A DNA stretch of 64,000 nt from positions 413,232 through 477,231 of the forward strand of contig CANLWS010000004.1 of the NCBI GenBank assembly GCA_947494925.1, given 5' to 3'. Position numbers and translations under genes: made by a program. The notes beneath the pieces are model-generated. The model saw only the letters and a list, made by a program, of their open reading frames with translations. It did not search any database and was not told the origin of the DNA. The stretch comes from an uncultured Alteromonadaceae bacterium (GTDB lineage Bacteria > Pseudomonadota > Gammaproteobacteria > Enterobacterales > Alteromonadaceae). Numbering within the stretch: position 1 is the first letter of the stretch; every line of letters begins with the position of its first letter. Shown one piece after another: positions 9,325 through 19,676 of the stretch.

Positions 9325-9531
9325 CAAGTAAGCTTGCTACTCACTATCGCACTATATAAAAGGGACCAAGAAGTCTATTGAAAGTCACGAACTAGACCTT
9401 GGTGGAAAAGTTCCGATTTAATAACTTTTTAAACGTTAAGAATTTAGTAAAACCTATTTTCGACTAAAGGTATGCCTGTCTATGTTTCTTTTTAATTCAA
9501 CAAAATCAAAGTGATCTGACCCCTTCGATCC

Positions 9532-10026
9532 TTAAGCATTACTTTTAGAATACCTATAAACCCAGCCATCAAACAAATACCATAGTTCCTCACCTACAAT
9601 TTCAAATTGTATAGGTATTCCGGTTGCGCTCTCTATTTGCGGCGCAATTTCCATTAGTTCAATTACTTCTCTATCACTTCTCAATCCATAAAAGCTACTA
9701 AACTTCTCAACTGGAACTTCACCTTCACTCACATTGCTGACACATCGGAAATCAATCTTCGACTCATATGCGTCAAATCCAGCCATATCAAATAAATTGA
9801 GATCAATAATTAGTATGTTTTTCAGTTTGCTATTTGCTTGAACCTCTGTAGTTAAACCTCCCCGGTATCTAACGACGGAAGTAACTTGGTATTTACCTAA
9901 AAAGTGATCAATTTTATGACCTGTACAATTTTCGGCCTTCTCCTTAGCAAATGTGCAACCATTCACGAACAACAGCAATAAAAAGACTAGTGCTGTTTTT
10001 TTTAAGTTAATAATTACCATTTGCAT
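9532..10026 (-). CDS. Small lipoprotein, candidate immunity protein of the RHS-lysozyme toxin
   Basis: The product is up to 164 aa. Two starts are possible, 10026 and 10020. Both overlap the end of the RHS gene, by 20 or 14 bases. The N-terminus is a lipoprotein signal (LVFLLLLFVNGC) with the lipid-modified Cys near residue 24, so the protein should be anchored in an envelope membrane facing the periplasm. I recognise no known domain in the mature part, which has three further cysteines or fewer and mixed strands. The overlap with the toxin gene and the periplasmic location match what is needed to block a muramidase. That role is inferred, not shown by homology. Confidence 0.75.
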   Translation of the reverse strand: MQMVIINLKKTALVFLLLLFVNGCTFAKEKAENCTGHKIDHFLGKYQVTSVVRYRGGLTTEVQANSKLKNILIIDLNLFDMAGFDAYESKIDFRCVSNVSEGEVPVEKFSSFYGLRSDREVIELMEIAPQIESATGIPIQFEIVGEELWYLFDGWVYRYSKSNA

Positions 10027-13000
10027 ATATATCCCATTCGGCGTTTCTTCTATTTATTAAACCCTGACTCACCGCACCTTGTGATTGATTCCAAGCTTTC
10101 CATGCGCTTTCAAGATTTGCATACGGTGTAGTAGCAGCAGGATTGTTCATCAGAGCCAGTGCAGAAGAGTTTGTAAACCCAGCAACTCCAATGTTATAGG
10201 CTAAAATTACAGCAGCATCAAACTGCTGCTGAGATACATTAACACTTAGACTGTTATTTACAGCTGCAACAAAAGGCGCAATGTCGGATTGAAACAGAGC
10301 GTTTGCCTGAGCTTGGGTAATGCCGCCACTATACAACGCCCATTCATTTTGACTTATTAAATGGCCGTACCCTATTGTTGCACCTTTAACCCAAGAAGTA
10401 ATCGTTTGGCCAGTTTGGTCATCATATGGCAGTAAACGTGCCCCTCCTTCAAGGCTTTTTAATTTCGCCTCGCCCTTGGCACTAAAAGAATTTGATCCTC
10501 TTTGAGATGCTTGATTGAACAAAAATTGGAAAGCTCCTGTTTGAGCACCATTGGCGAATTTACCGCCAGATATTGCGGATGCAGTTCCCCCTAATACGGC
10601 AGACAATATCGCACCGCCGAATACTTCACCTGACGTTAAATCACTACCTGCGGGTAAAAATGCACCTCCGACACCTTTAGTAAATCCAGCACTAAAGAAA
10701 CCATGGCCAAACTTACCACCACTAAGCGTAGATATTACACCTCCTGCTACTGCATGACTGGCTATTTGCCCCGCAATCTGAGTAGACGTCAACATGTTAC
10801 CACCAAATTTTGTCAAACCTTCTACGCCATTCTTAACGTTTGCAGCGCCAAGCCCTTTGTAGTGGGCACCTATTTGCTGGAATACTCCTGCTGAAAATGC
10901 TCCAATTAAAGCACCTTTGAGACTCCCTGTGGCTACCCCTCCAGAGGCGAACCCAACCAGTGCCGCATTCCAGAAACCTTGAGCAGCCCACGGCCCAGCG
11001 AGAACCCCAATTGCAATTGCAACAAACGGCGCAAAGTCTCCTAATGCTTTATTAATTGCCTTAAACAACTTGTTAAAGAAATACCCACTCGGATCGGTAT
11101 AACTCAACGGATTATTCAACACATACGAATAACGGTTATACGACTGAGTATTTTTAGGTGCCTGGATATGCGGATCTGCCTGCAAGAACCTACCCAAAGT
11201 AGGATCGTAGATCCGACCGTTCATATGGATAATATTCGCATGATCAATATGTTCATGGCCGGTGAAGCCACGAGGCGTAGTATTGAGAATGTCGCTAAGT
11301 TGATTAGTTCTCAAACCTCGCGCTTCAGCACTCCAGGTATTAAAGACAGTCAGACGGTGCTTGCCGCCCCAGGGGTCGAAATAAAGCTTCTCTTCGATTT
11401 TACCCTGAACAGTTGTAACCGTATCAATGCTTCCAAGATGATCCTTATGCAGGAACTTGAGGGTACTTTCACCCGCACCTTTAATCGTTTGTATTGCGTC
11501 AGGCAGATAACGACGTACTTCTTCACTTGAACCGTCTGATTTGCTGACAAACTCAAGATTACCCACGTAGTAAGTCGTAGTCGTTACACCACCTTGTTCG
11601 TCGACGCGCTTAAATCTGTTGCGGTTATTGTCGTATGCGAATCGTGTTTTAGCATTGCCCGCTTTATTATCTATCAGAGTTGGTTTGTCAAAGTGACTGT
11701 AAACAATCTGACGTGTCAACCCTGTGTCATCATACGCATGGGTCTGATTACCGTTTCCGTCGTAACAGAATCGACGATTGCCTACGCTAGACACAGCATG
11801 GATACCGGCAGTCACCGCGCAACTATTTGCTTGCGTTCCGTAGACATAGGTTGCACCTGACTCTACGTCAGACTTGGTTTTGATATTGCCATTTGCCGTA
11901 TACGTTACGGACACATTATTTGCGATCGGGCTACCAGTCATTGATTGCAGACGATAAGAAGGGTCATAGCCGAAAGTTTCATCGTAGCCGCTTGATATAT
12001 TATTACGTGATCTGAGGTTACCTATCGCATCAAAATCATAATTGATGTGGACCAGGTTATCGTCAGCAATATTTTTGGTAATAATAGAATCAAGATAACC
12101 CGTTTTGTTGTCGTAATCTTTAGTGGTTTCTAATTTGTTGGTATTGTCTTGTGCATTTTGGACAAAGGTTTCCACATTGCCAAAAGCGTCCATTGTTTCA
12201 ACTTGATAGTAAACCACCCTCTCTTCTGCAGTGCCGCTGGTGCGGGCCTCTTCCTGACTAAGCAAGTAACCACTAGAGGAGTAATTGAATTTAATCCCTT
12301 GACAGGCTGCTCCTGAAATTACACTGCCATTCGCCACACAACCAAGAGGATTATATCGTTCTGCATCAAACTGTTGGAACACTCTGCCAAGGTGATCATA
12401 GGTTGTCTGCTGGGTAAAGGTCTGGTTATCCAGGATAGTGGATACCAGCTCCACTCTTCCAAGACTGTCATAGAAGTACTGCTTTTCAGGCTGTGTGGAA
12501 GAACACACACTATCAGTTAACTGACACTCTTTCCGCAGCTGATGGCCGTTGTAAACGAAGCCTGTATTTTCCAAATCAGTCGTGCCGGCTTGAACATTGC
12601 GTTTAATGGTGCGTCCCAGATTGTCACGGTACAAGGTGGTTTTATTGCCGTTTTGGTCAGTCTGTGTGGCCATTTCGCCGACAGCGTTATAGGTGTATGC
12701 CCAATCTCCTTTGTCTGGGTCACTCATGGCTATTTTACGACCAAGATCATCAAAGGTGGTGGTCACCTCTGAGGCTTCAGTGCCTTCTACTCCAACTACG
12801 CGGGTCAGATTTCCGGTATGGCTGTAGTTATAAGTAACTACCCCAGAATTGTCCTGTAGACTTGTCGTGTCACCCAGCACGCTTTTAGTTTCAGTTCTCG
12901 ATTGACTGACGCCATGCCCGTCTGAGGAGGTGGTCAGTGTCGTGGTGCTCAACCCGTTGTAGGTGACGACACTGAGCGTTTTCATTGCGTCCGACTCGAT

Positions 13001-16000
13001 TCTGTCAACCCGGCCAATTTGGTCATAAATGGTAGTCGTTGCTTCATTATTCCAGTCGATTATTGCCATACCTGGCCCGTTGACTTTTTTGGGGATGGAA
13101 CTTTTCGCCATTCTCCCCAACTCATCATAACGAACATACTGGTGAAGCCACTCATCATCGTCAAAGCCTGCTGTCACAGTGGCGATTTGTTGCCCCAATT
13201 TATCAAAGTATGAATAGGTAACCGGCTTACCTGCGGCTGTCGAACGTTGCACGAAATACGCGGCTTGGAAATCCTCGATTGCAGGAGCGCCGATCTCGCT
13301 TCGTTGCGAATACAAGCGTCGTTGGGTTTCGGTCAACCCACCCAAGCTGTTGGCACTGGCAAACGGCGCACCAAAAGCATCAAATTTGGACTGAGTGACA
13401 ACACCATTAATGTCTCTTACTTGTGTTGGTTGGCCAAAGGTTCCGCGGCCGAGGACGGTGTTGGACGTTAATGTCTGATTGCCGGTAGTTCCATAAAAAG
13501 TAGTACCAGAATCTGTAGGGTAACGACCACTCGCATCAAAATTCACAAAACTATGGCGGAATACCTTCAGCGGGTCTGCAGACGTATCCGGAATGGTAAC
13601 GGGCGAACCAGCAGTCGGGCAATCAGCGGTAAAATGATTGCTGTAAGTATAAGTATTTTCCTCGTTACCAAAATCATCATAACAATGAAGAGTTGTTAAC
13701 TTTTCAGCACTGTCCGTGCTGTCGTACTGAACAATCTCATATTTTAGCATCCCCTCATGCAAGGTATTGATAGGAAAGTATTCAAACTTAGAGTTACGCT
13801 CTACGGCCATTGCATCAACTGGGTAAACATCTGCTCGATTATGCGTCACAGATGAGGTGGATACCCTGCCCAGCCACCACTTTGTGTCCACATCATCATC
13901 GGTGTAGGTATTCACAGTAGTGATAGTTGACGCCACCGAGCCAGATGCGTCTTTGGTGGTGACAACTACGTTGCTCAGATTTGCATGATTATCACTGAAT
14001 ACCGAGTAAGTATTATCGGTAGTGACAGTACTAATAGGAGTCGTCGCGGTACCAGCGTTATTGAGACTGAATTGTTCCTCTGTACTCAAATCCAGATAGG
14101 GGTAAACAATACTGTCTGATTTTAGTCCTATCGACGCATATTCATTAGTGGCATAGGACAACAGCTGAGCATCATCTAGCGGATTAGCAACGCGGTTTCC
14201 AATATACTTTATGGTTGAATCTGGCATTCCGATAAAGGGAAAGTCCTGACGGTAGCTTGACTGGGTAGTGACATTTTGTTGCTCGTCAAACGTACTGATG
14301 GTTTTAAAGCCCAGCATTCCCCGTCCACCTGCTTGCGCCCGCATTGCCTCGTAATGATATTGCACGTTCACTGTATTGAGGGAGTCGTATTCTGTACCGT
14401 CGTGTACAGGAGCACTGGACGACACTTTTTTCACAACATAGCTGGGTGATATCAAATCAAAGACAGGTGAGCCAGCACCAAAGTCATCGATCATGTCAGC
14501 ACCACTACCTTTGGTGTAGACTTCGCTGTCGAGCAGAGTGGAATAGTCAATAACAGTTTCCAGGCCAAACCCGTTAGTTACTTTGTTGATTAGATTGGCT
14601 GGAACGCCTTTATTGTTTCGGTCGGCATAGATGCGAATTTTTTGTTCACTGGTATCAAAGAAAGTGAAATCAAGAGTGCTATCGCCTTCCCATTCTGCAA
14701 CAAAGTTTGAATCTTTTCCTGCCTCGTAATTGGAAATGGGACCGAATATTTTCTGTTTTTCAGTGAAGCTGCCATTGGTTTGATAAAGCGCATACCAAGT
14801 GCTATCCGACGTTGAGAAATATACCAGATCAGGCTGCCCGTCGCGGTTCATATCTGCGATGGTCGGTGAAAATACGTATCCATTGCCACTGTCGCCAATA
14901 TTCAAACTCTGTCTTGGCGCAAATCCTATCCCTGTGCCATAGGAAACTGTGTTGAGAGTAACTACATCTGAATAACCATCAGCGTTTAAGTCCCCAATAG
15001 CGTAACTATTCGCACTGGAAATGGTTGGTAACGCTGTATCTGAGGTATACGACAAGAACTGGTATTCACCATCCATGTAAACAAATGCAGCTAAGTACCC
15101 CTCACTGTAATAGTCTTCGGGCGAGCAATTGCCACCATTGTCACATTCGTACTTAGTCGAGGTAAAATCTTCTTTTGATCTTAAGAGTAGGTCAGAGATA
15201 CCGTCGCCATTAAAATCATATGCACCACTAACTTGCAGCATGGAGAGATTGGAAACAGTTTTGTAGAAGCCTTCTGGCACCTCTGTATCGCGATCGGCTA
15301 ATCCGGTGAGATCTGCTGAACTGGCAGCAGCCCATTGATTTTGCCCGCTGTCATTTTGACCCAGACTTTTTATTACTTTGATTGTGCCGCTAAATTTTTG
15401 CAATGACGCCGCATAAACAATGTCTGTCAGCGCATCACCATCAACATCAAAGAAGAAAATATCCTTTGCTCTATCAACTTGAGTTGTTGTCAGGCTAGCT
15501 AGATTAAAGACACGTATCGTAATCGTCCCTAAATCAGGCTCCCCGATTGGATGTCTAGTCTGCACAATTGACGTAATACTGTTGTTAAAATCGAAGTAAC
15601 GCCATTGGTTGTCATCTTTGAAGACCAGTTCTACTTTACCGTCGCTGTCTACATCAGCTGCTTTAAGTTCCGATTCCGTATCACTGATAAACGTATATAT
15701 TGTCGTGGCATCAGTAAAGCCAGGGTTTTCAGGGCGGTTATTGTATTTGACTTTGATTTTGTAAGTTCTGGCGTCTGAGGTGGTCATATACACCAGATCA
15801 GATACGCCATTTCCATCAATATCAGCAGGAGCTGTACCTACAATAAAGTCATCGTTTTCTTCAGTGGTTATCTGAGAATAAATACCAGTGGCATCAACAT
15901 CCTCCCAAGAAAACTGCGTTTTTGGTAAACAGGTAGTTCCTGCACATTTTTCAATGCTAGTTAACTGGGTCAACCCTGTGTTGGCTTCCTTTCGGTATTC

Positions 16001-17392
16001 CAAATTGTGGCTGATTGAAGCGCCACCGTGGAAATTTGTTGTTACTGAATCTAACCGCGCAGTTAACTCAGTAACCTCGCCTAATACATATCCTGAAGTG
16101 ACATCTGTTCGCGCTATTTCAGTTTGGTTCTCAGGTATATTTTGGTTGTATGCAAAGTTTATGCTGTGACCACTGTACGAAATACTACTTATATGGATTT
16201 CGTTAGTGCCATAACTGCTGTTGTCATAAGCATAAGACACAGTATTGTCCAAATTGTCTTTGCTATCACTAAGCAGCCAAGTAATCACCGAGTCATCACC
16301 AGTTGCTAGCACGCTGTCACTGGTGAAACCATAGCGGCTTAGAGAACCATCCGGCCGTTCTACACTAAAATAGTTAGGGCCGTTACCAGCGTTGCCATGT
16401 GAAATAATGCGAGACATGTTGTCAATTTCAGTTCGATAAACAGTAGTATTCGCTCCGTAAACTCCTGATACGGCAACTAACTTCTGGCCATCCAGGCAAA
16501 AGCGGTCTTCAGCATCAAACTTGATTGCACCATTTTCACCCTCTTGCTCAAACGTTTTACGGCAGCGAGAAATGGCTGACAATCCACCCACGGACCATCC
16601 CATCCCCATTGCGCCATTGCCAGAATTAGAGCTGTAGTTCAAAGAAACGCCCGGTGCAATCCCACCAATACCAGGAGGTGCATCAATAGGAATCGAATAA
16701 CTGGCGCCGCCAGACTCATCCACCCGGAATTGACCTGCAAGCGTGCCAATCTTGGTGGAGGCACTTTGCTCCGTTAGTGCTGACAAATTGATGAAAGCCT
16801 TTGGTGCTCCCGGAAACTCAACTCCCTCAGTAGATAGCGACGCTCCGGCTGTATAAGGAAAAGTGTCACTGTACTCTGCCACTTCATCACATAACGGAGT
16901 GTCAGGTGCTGTTGGGTCAACAACGCACCCAATCACGCGGTATCTGTAGTCACCATATTCTTTTTCCATACTGTGGCTGAGCCTCTCACTTGGCTCAATA
17001 TGGGTCCAATCTGACCATTCTGAATCACTGAGTTTTGCCTGCTCTTCCAGACGAAAGTGATCGGCGTGCGCCACATCACCCCACACCAGAGTTAATGATT
17101 GCGTAGTAGCAATTGCCTGGCTGCTAATAAGTGTAGATAAAACGATTAACAGCTTTTTTAACCCTGTTAGGTGGGTTTGAGTTCGCATTTTTTTTCCAAT
17201 CCGGTATAAATTTTGAAATAATTGAAGTTTGTGCTTGTGAGCAGCACCACTAGGGTTTGTACATGACAGGTTTGCTTCTGTCTCGTTTACCTCAAGGCGC
17301 TGGGAGATTTCACTCTTATCTATCGAATCTGTTTTAGCATTAGCCGATTGAGCTAAATTAATTAATTTAGAACTGTCCATTGTTTCGCTCAC
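10007..17392 (-). CDS. Very large SpvB/FG-GAP/YD-repeat RHS protein with C-terminal GH24 lysozyme domain
   Basis: The product is 2461 aa from the GTG at 17392. An ATG at 17188 would give 2393 aa beginning with a classical Sec signal peptide (LKKLLIVLSTLISSQAIA), so the start is uncertain. Order of domains: SpvB-like region (about 190-490, SYSIPIDAPPGIGGIAPG); FG-GAP/VCBS-like calcium motifs such as DINGNG-type, FDVDGDALTD and YDFNGDGISD (about 515-960); YD repeats such as YDSLGRVELVS and YDHLGRVFQQFD; and the RHS core ending in NPLSYTDPSGY near 2104. A glycine/alanine-rich linker follows, then a lysozyme domain (about 2305-2461). That domain has the GH24 triad pattern: Glu2315 (SLEGGARLLPYDD), Asp2324 and Thr2339 (ATIGYGH). 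This is the architecture of a polymorphic toxin whose tip should cleave peptidoglycan. No VgrG or other T6SS gene is nearby. Confidence 0.9.
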   Translation of the reverse strand: MSETMDSSKLINLAQSANAKTDSIDKSEISQRLEVNETEANLSCTNPSGAAHKHKLQLFQNLYRIGKKMRTQTHLTGLKKLLIVLSTLISSQAIATTQSLTLVWGDVAHADHFRLEEQAKLSDSEWSDWTHIEPSERLSHSMEKEYGDYRYRVIGCVVDPTAPDTPLCDEVAEYSDTFPYTAGASLSTEGVEFPGAPKAFINLSALTEQSASTKIGTLAGQFRVDESGGASYSIPIDAPPGIGGIAPGVSLNYSSNSGNGAMGMGWSVGGLSAISRCRKTFEQEGENGAIKFDAEDRFCLDGQKLVAVSGVYGANTTVYRTEIDNMSRIISHGNAGNGPNYFSVERPDGSLSRYGFTSDSVLATGDDSVITWLLSDSKDNLDNTVSYAYDNSSYGTNEIHISSISYSGHSINFAYNQNIPENQTEIARTDVTSGYVLGEVTELTARLDSVTTNFHGGASISHNLEYRKEANTGLTQLTSIEKCAGTTCLPKTQFSWEDVDATGIYSQITTEENDDFIVGTAPADIDGNGVSDLVYMTTSDARTYKIKVKYNNRPENPGFTDATTIYTFISDTESELKAADVDSDGKVELVFKDDNQWRYFDFNNSITSIVQTRHPIGEPDLGTITIRVFNLASLTTTQVDRAKDIFFFDVDGDALTDIVYAASLQKFSGTIKVIKSLGQNDSGQNQWAAASSADLTGLADRDTEVPEGFYKTVSNLSMLQVSGAYDFNGDGISDLLLRSKEDFTSTKYECDNGGNCSPEDYYSEGYLAAFVYMDGEYQFLSYTSDTALPTISSANSYAIGDLNADGYSDVVTLNTVSYGTGIGFAPRQSLNIGDSGNGYVFSPTIADMNRDGQPDLVYFSTSDSTWYALYQTNGSFTEKQKIFGPISNYEAGKDSNFVAEWEGDSTLDFTFFDTSEQKIRIYADRNNKGVPANLINKVTNGFGLETVIDYSTLLDSEVYTKGSGADMIDDFGAGSPVFDLISPSYVVKKVSSSAPVHDGTEYDSLNTVNVQYHYEAMRAQAGGRGMLGFKTISTFDEQQNVTTQSSYRQDFPFIGMPDSTIKYIGNRVANPLDDAQLLSYATNEYASIGLKSDSIVYPYLDLSTEEQFSLNNAGTATTPISTVTTDNTYSVFSDNHANLSNVVVTTKDASGSVASTITTVNTYTDDDVDTKWWLGRVSTSSVTHNRADVYPVDAMAVERNSKFEYFPINTLHEGMLKYEIVQYDSTDSAEKLTTLHCYDDFGNEENTYTYSNHFTADCPTAGSPVTIPDTSADPLKVFRHSFVNFDASGRYPTDSGTTFYGTTGNQTLTSNTVLGRGTFGQPTQVRDINGVVTQSKFDAFGAPFASANSLGGLTETQRRLYSQRSEIGAPAIEDFQAAYFVQRSTAAGKPVTYSYFDKLGQQIATVTAGFDDDEWLHQYVRYDELGRMAKSSIPKKVNGPGMAIIDWNNEATTTIYDQIGRVDRIESDAMKTLSVVTYNGLSTTTLTTSSDGHGVSQSRTETKSVLGDTTSLQDNSGVVTYNYSHTGNLTRVVGVEGTEASEVTTTFDDLGRKIAMSDPDKGDWAYTYNAVGEMATQTDQNGNKTTLYRDNLGRTIKRNVQAGTTDLENTGFVYNGHQLRKECQLTDSVCSSTQPEKQYFYDSLGRVELVSTILDNQTFTQQTTYDHLGRVFQQFDAERYNPLGCVANGSVISGAACQGIKFNYSSSGYLLSQEEARTSGTAEERVVYYQVETMDAFGNVETFVQNAQDNTNKLETTKDYDNKTGYLDSIITKNIADDNLVHINYDFDAIGNLRSRNNISSGYDETFGYDPSYRLQSMTGSPIANNVSVTYTANGNIKTKSDVESGATYVYGTQANSCAVTAGIHAVSSVGNRRFCYDGNGNQTHAYDDTGLTRQIVYSHFDKPTLIDNKAGNAKTRFAYDNNRNRFKRVDEQGGVTTTTYYVGNLEFVSKSDGSSEEVRRYLPDAIQTIKGAGESTLKFLHKDHLGSIDTVTTVQGKIEEKLYFDPWGGKHRLTVFNTWSAEARGLRTNQLSDILNTTPRGFTGHEHIDHANIIHMNGRIYDPTLGRFLQADPHIQAPKNTQSYNRYSYVLNNPLSYTDPSGYFFNKLFKAINKALGDFAPFVAIAIGVLAGPWAAQGFWNAALVGFASGGVATGSLKGALIGAFSAGVFQQIGAHYKGLGAANVKNGVEGLTKFGGNMLTSTQIAGQIASHAVAGGVISTLSGGKFGHGFFSAGFTKGVGGAFLPAGSDLTSGEVFGGAILSAVLGGTASAISGGKFANGAQTGAFQFLFNQASQRGSNSFSAKGEAKLKSLEGGARLLPYDDQTGQTITSWVKGATIGYGHLISQNEWALYSGGITQAQANALFQSDIAPFVAAVNNSLSVNVSQQQFDAAVILAYNIGVAGFTNSSALALMNNPAATTPYANLESAWKAWNQSQGAVSQGLINRRNAEWDIYANGNY

Positions 17393-17406
17393 TTCTCGTT
17401 AATCGA

Positions 17407-17682
17407 CTAATTATTTATTCTGGCACGCTTGAGCTGATGACTCACACAAGGCTTTTCTGTCCCATTGGTTGAACGGAAATTATCTTGGGTCTGGGTGCTG
17501 GGAGAAGTAGTGTAGTCCTCATTAAATTCGGCCCAAAAATCAGCCACAACGAACGTTTCAGCTGTTGAATTAACGACGGAAATGTTACTCGCGCTGACAG
17601 GTACATTAATCTTGGCGGACGCCCCGAATGTGATCAGCGGTAAGACTATGTAAAAAGAATGGATTCTAACCCGGCCTGGCAT
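17407..17682 (-). CDS. Small secreted protein of unknown function upstream of the RHS gene
   Basis: The product is 91 aa. The ATG at 17682 follows a strong GGGAGAAG ribosome site and gives a Sec-type signal peptide (RIHSFYIVLPLITFGASA). An upstream in-frame start would add 30 residues and hide the signal. The mature part contains NVPVSASNISVVNSTAETF and a polar C-terminus with one cysteine. No family was recognised. It ends 14 bases before the GTG of the RHS gene, so the two are probably cotranscribed. It could be a secretion partner or a decayed relative of an RHS N-terminus. Confidence 0.65.
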   Translation of the reverse strand: MPGRVRIHSFYIVLPLITFGASAKINVPVSASNISVVNSTAETFVVADFWAEFNEDYTTSPSTQTQDNFRSTNGTEKPCVSHQLKRARINN

Positions 17683-17913
17683 CGACTTCTCCCTTGAGGT
17701 AAAAAATAGGGATGAAGCGCACACCTTCTGTATAGGAAATGACGGCAATATCCCTATGCCTCGTGCGATCATAATGTGTTCAAATGAGATAAGCCAGAAA
17801 AAAGTTACATAACAGCTAGTATAATTTTTTTTTGCCTTTTACTTCAAAAGCTTATGAAATACTAATGGTACAATCTGCACTAAGGTTTACAGTGGGATAA
17901 CAGGTAGAGGGGG

Positions 17914-17946
17914 GTAATAAAACAGGCTACTTAAACAATAGCCTGT
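17914..17946 (-). terminator. Terminator of mdh
   Basis: On the minus strand ACAGGCTA, a nine-base loop, TAGCCTGT and then TTTTATT form a good hairpin with a T-rich tail, just after the mdh stop. Confidence 0.85.
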
Positions 17947-17967
17947 CAAAATAAAAGCGAGAGCTAT

Positions 17968-18903
17968 TTAGCCGTTAACGAAATCAACACCTAGTGTAAT
18001 ATCGCCACGCAAACCATCAAGCATGTCTTCTTTGGCTTTTTGTTCGAAGTCACTAAGTTCACCGTAAGGCAAAATTTCTTCCACACCGTTTTCACTCAAA
18101 CGAACAGGGTGGGAGAAAAATACTGCGTCATCGCTGTTAGTTTCAACGTAAGTGTATTCCACTACGTTTTCACCCTTCATTGCTGCAACCAAAGAAAGAC
18201 AGAAGCGAGCTGCTGCTTGTCCCATTGAAAGTGTTGCTGAGCCACCACCAGCTTTCGCTTCGACAACTTCAGTACCTGCATTTTGAATACGATGCGTCAG
18301 ACTAGACACTTCATCGTCACTGAAACTCACGCCTTCAACCTGTGAAAGAAGAGGTAAAATTGTGGTTCCTGAATGTCCACCAATAACAGGGACATGTACA
18401 TTCGCAGGATTCAATCCCTTTAACTCAGCTACAAATGTCTCTGCTCGAATGACATCAAGGGTAGTCACACCGAACAGTTTATTTTTGTTGTAAACACCTT
18501 TAGCTTTTAGTGTTTCAGCGGCGATAGCCACTGTAGTATTCACAGGATTGGTGATGATACAGGTGCAGGCTTCTGGACAGTTATCCGCAATAGCTTCAAC
18601 CAGGTTTTTAACTATACCAGCATTGATATTGAACAGATCAGAACGATCCATGCCAGGTTTACGTGGTACACCAGCGGGAATCAAAACAATGTCGCAACCA
18701 GCAAGAGCTTGGGCCAGGTCGTCTTTGCCAAAACCTTCAACTTTAACATCAGTTGGGATATGGCTAAGGTCTACAGCGACACCTGGAACAACTGGGGCAA
18801 CGTCATAAAGTGACAACTCTGAGCCTGCTGGCAGCTGTGTCTTAAGAAGAAGCGACAAGGCTTGTCCGATACCACCGGCAGCACCTAAAACTGCTACTTT
18901 CAT
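17968..18903 (-). CDS. mdh: Malate dehydrogenase (NAD)
   Basis: The product is 311 aa, standard for gammaproteobacterial MDH. It begins with the NAD-binding loop [18 protein letters not shown]. It has the substrate-loop arginines in [15 protein letters not shown], the TNPVNTTV segment and the catalytic histidine in [13 protein letters not shown]. The enzyme interconverts malate and oxaloacetate in the TCA cycle in the cytoplasm. It is divergent from argR, as in many gammaproteobacteria. The start has an AGGAGA ribosome site (CACAGGAGAGAATT on the minus strand). Confidence 0.97.
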   Translation of the reverse strand: MKVAVLGAAGGIGQALSLLLKTQLPAGSELSLYDVAPVVPGVAVDLSHIPTDVKVEGFGKDDLAQALAGCDIVLIPAGVPRKPGMDRSDLFNINAGIVKNLVEAIADNCPEACTCIITNPVNTTVAIAAETLKAKGVYNKNKLFGVTTLDVIRAETFVAELKGLNPANVHVPVIGGHSGTTILPLLSQVEGVSFSDDEVSSLTHRIQNAGTEVVEAKAGGGSATLSMGQAAARFCLSLVAAMKGENVVEYTYVETNSDDAVFFSHPVRLSENGVEEILPYGELSDFEQKAKEDMLDGLRGDITLGVDFVNG

Positions 18904-19196
18904 AATTCTCTCCTGTGGGATAATAGTAAATTTTGCGGGCCAACATTAATGGAATGAGTATCGAAATACAAATTCAGCGTAGATCCGGCATTTGGTTACA
19001 AAGTATGAGGACGATAAGCCCAATTTCAATGATTATAACGCGATTAAACTAAAAAGATCTTGATGTAAGACTATTGAAGTAGAGAAAAACTCCTAAAGTC
19101 CGAATTTTTCAGAAAATATTCAGCAGAATTAACAGCTTCCTATACCGAGATCGCAGGGACTGTGGCAGAATAACAAGCTGTCACTGCGAGGAAGCC

Positions 19197-19661
19197 ATGT
19201 CTGCAAATAAACAAGAAGAATTGATAAAAGCCTTTAAAGAAATCCTCAAGGCAGAGAGCTTTGGTTCTCAGGGCGAAATCGTTGAAGCACTGAAAACTCA
19301 GGGCTTTGATAATATAAGTCAATCAAAAGTATCCAGGATGCTAAGTAAATTTGGTGCCGTGCGGACACGTAATGCCCGTGGAGATATGGTCTACTGTTTA
19401 CCCCCTGAGCTGGGCATGCCTACGGCAAAAAGTCCGCTGAAGCAGCTTGTGTTGGATATCGTCCATAACAATGTGATGGTTATTATAAGGACCAGTCCAG
19501 GTGCAGCACAGCTTATTGCAAGATTACTGGATTCCCTCAGCCAAAAAGACGGAGTACTCGGCACCATCGCAGGTGATGACACCATCTTTATTGCGCCAGC
19601 TGATGTGACCAATATTGAAGAAACACTTAAAAAAGTTGAGGCTCTATTTGAAAATGTCTAA
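19197..19661 (+). CDS. argR: Arginine repressor
   Basis: The product is 154 aa, the typical length. The N-terminal winged helix (about 1-75) includes [30 protein letters not shown]. The C-terminal oligomerisation and arginine-binding domain contains [18 protein letters not shown] and [13 protein letters not shown]. It is a hexameric arginine-dependent repressor of arginine biosynthesis, and is probably autoregulated. I looked for a clear ARG box in the 293-base gap shared with mdh and found only imperfect TGAAT/ATTCA half-sites, for example near 19098-19121. The start follows GAGGAAGCC. Confidence 0.95.
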   Translation: MSANKQEELIKAFKEILKAESFGSQGEIVEALKTQGFDNISQSKVSRMLSKFGAVRTRNARGDMVYCLPPELGMPTAKSPLKQLVLDIVHNNVMVIIRTSPGAAQLIARLLDSLSQKDGVLGTIAGDDTIFIAPADVTNIEETLKKVEALFENV

Positions 19662-19676
19662 GTCAGGAGTGCAATA

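Noticed and set aside
10007..17392. Frameshift or pseudogene in the very long RHS gene
   Set aside because: The reading frame is continuous over 7.4 kb with ordered domains and an intact lysozyme triad.
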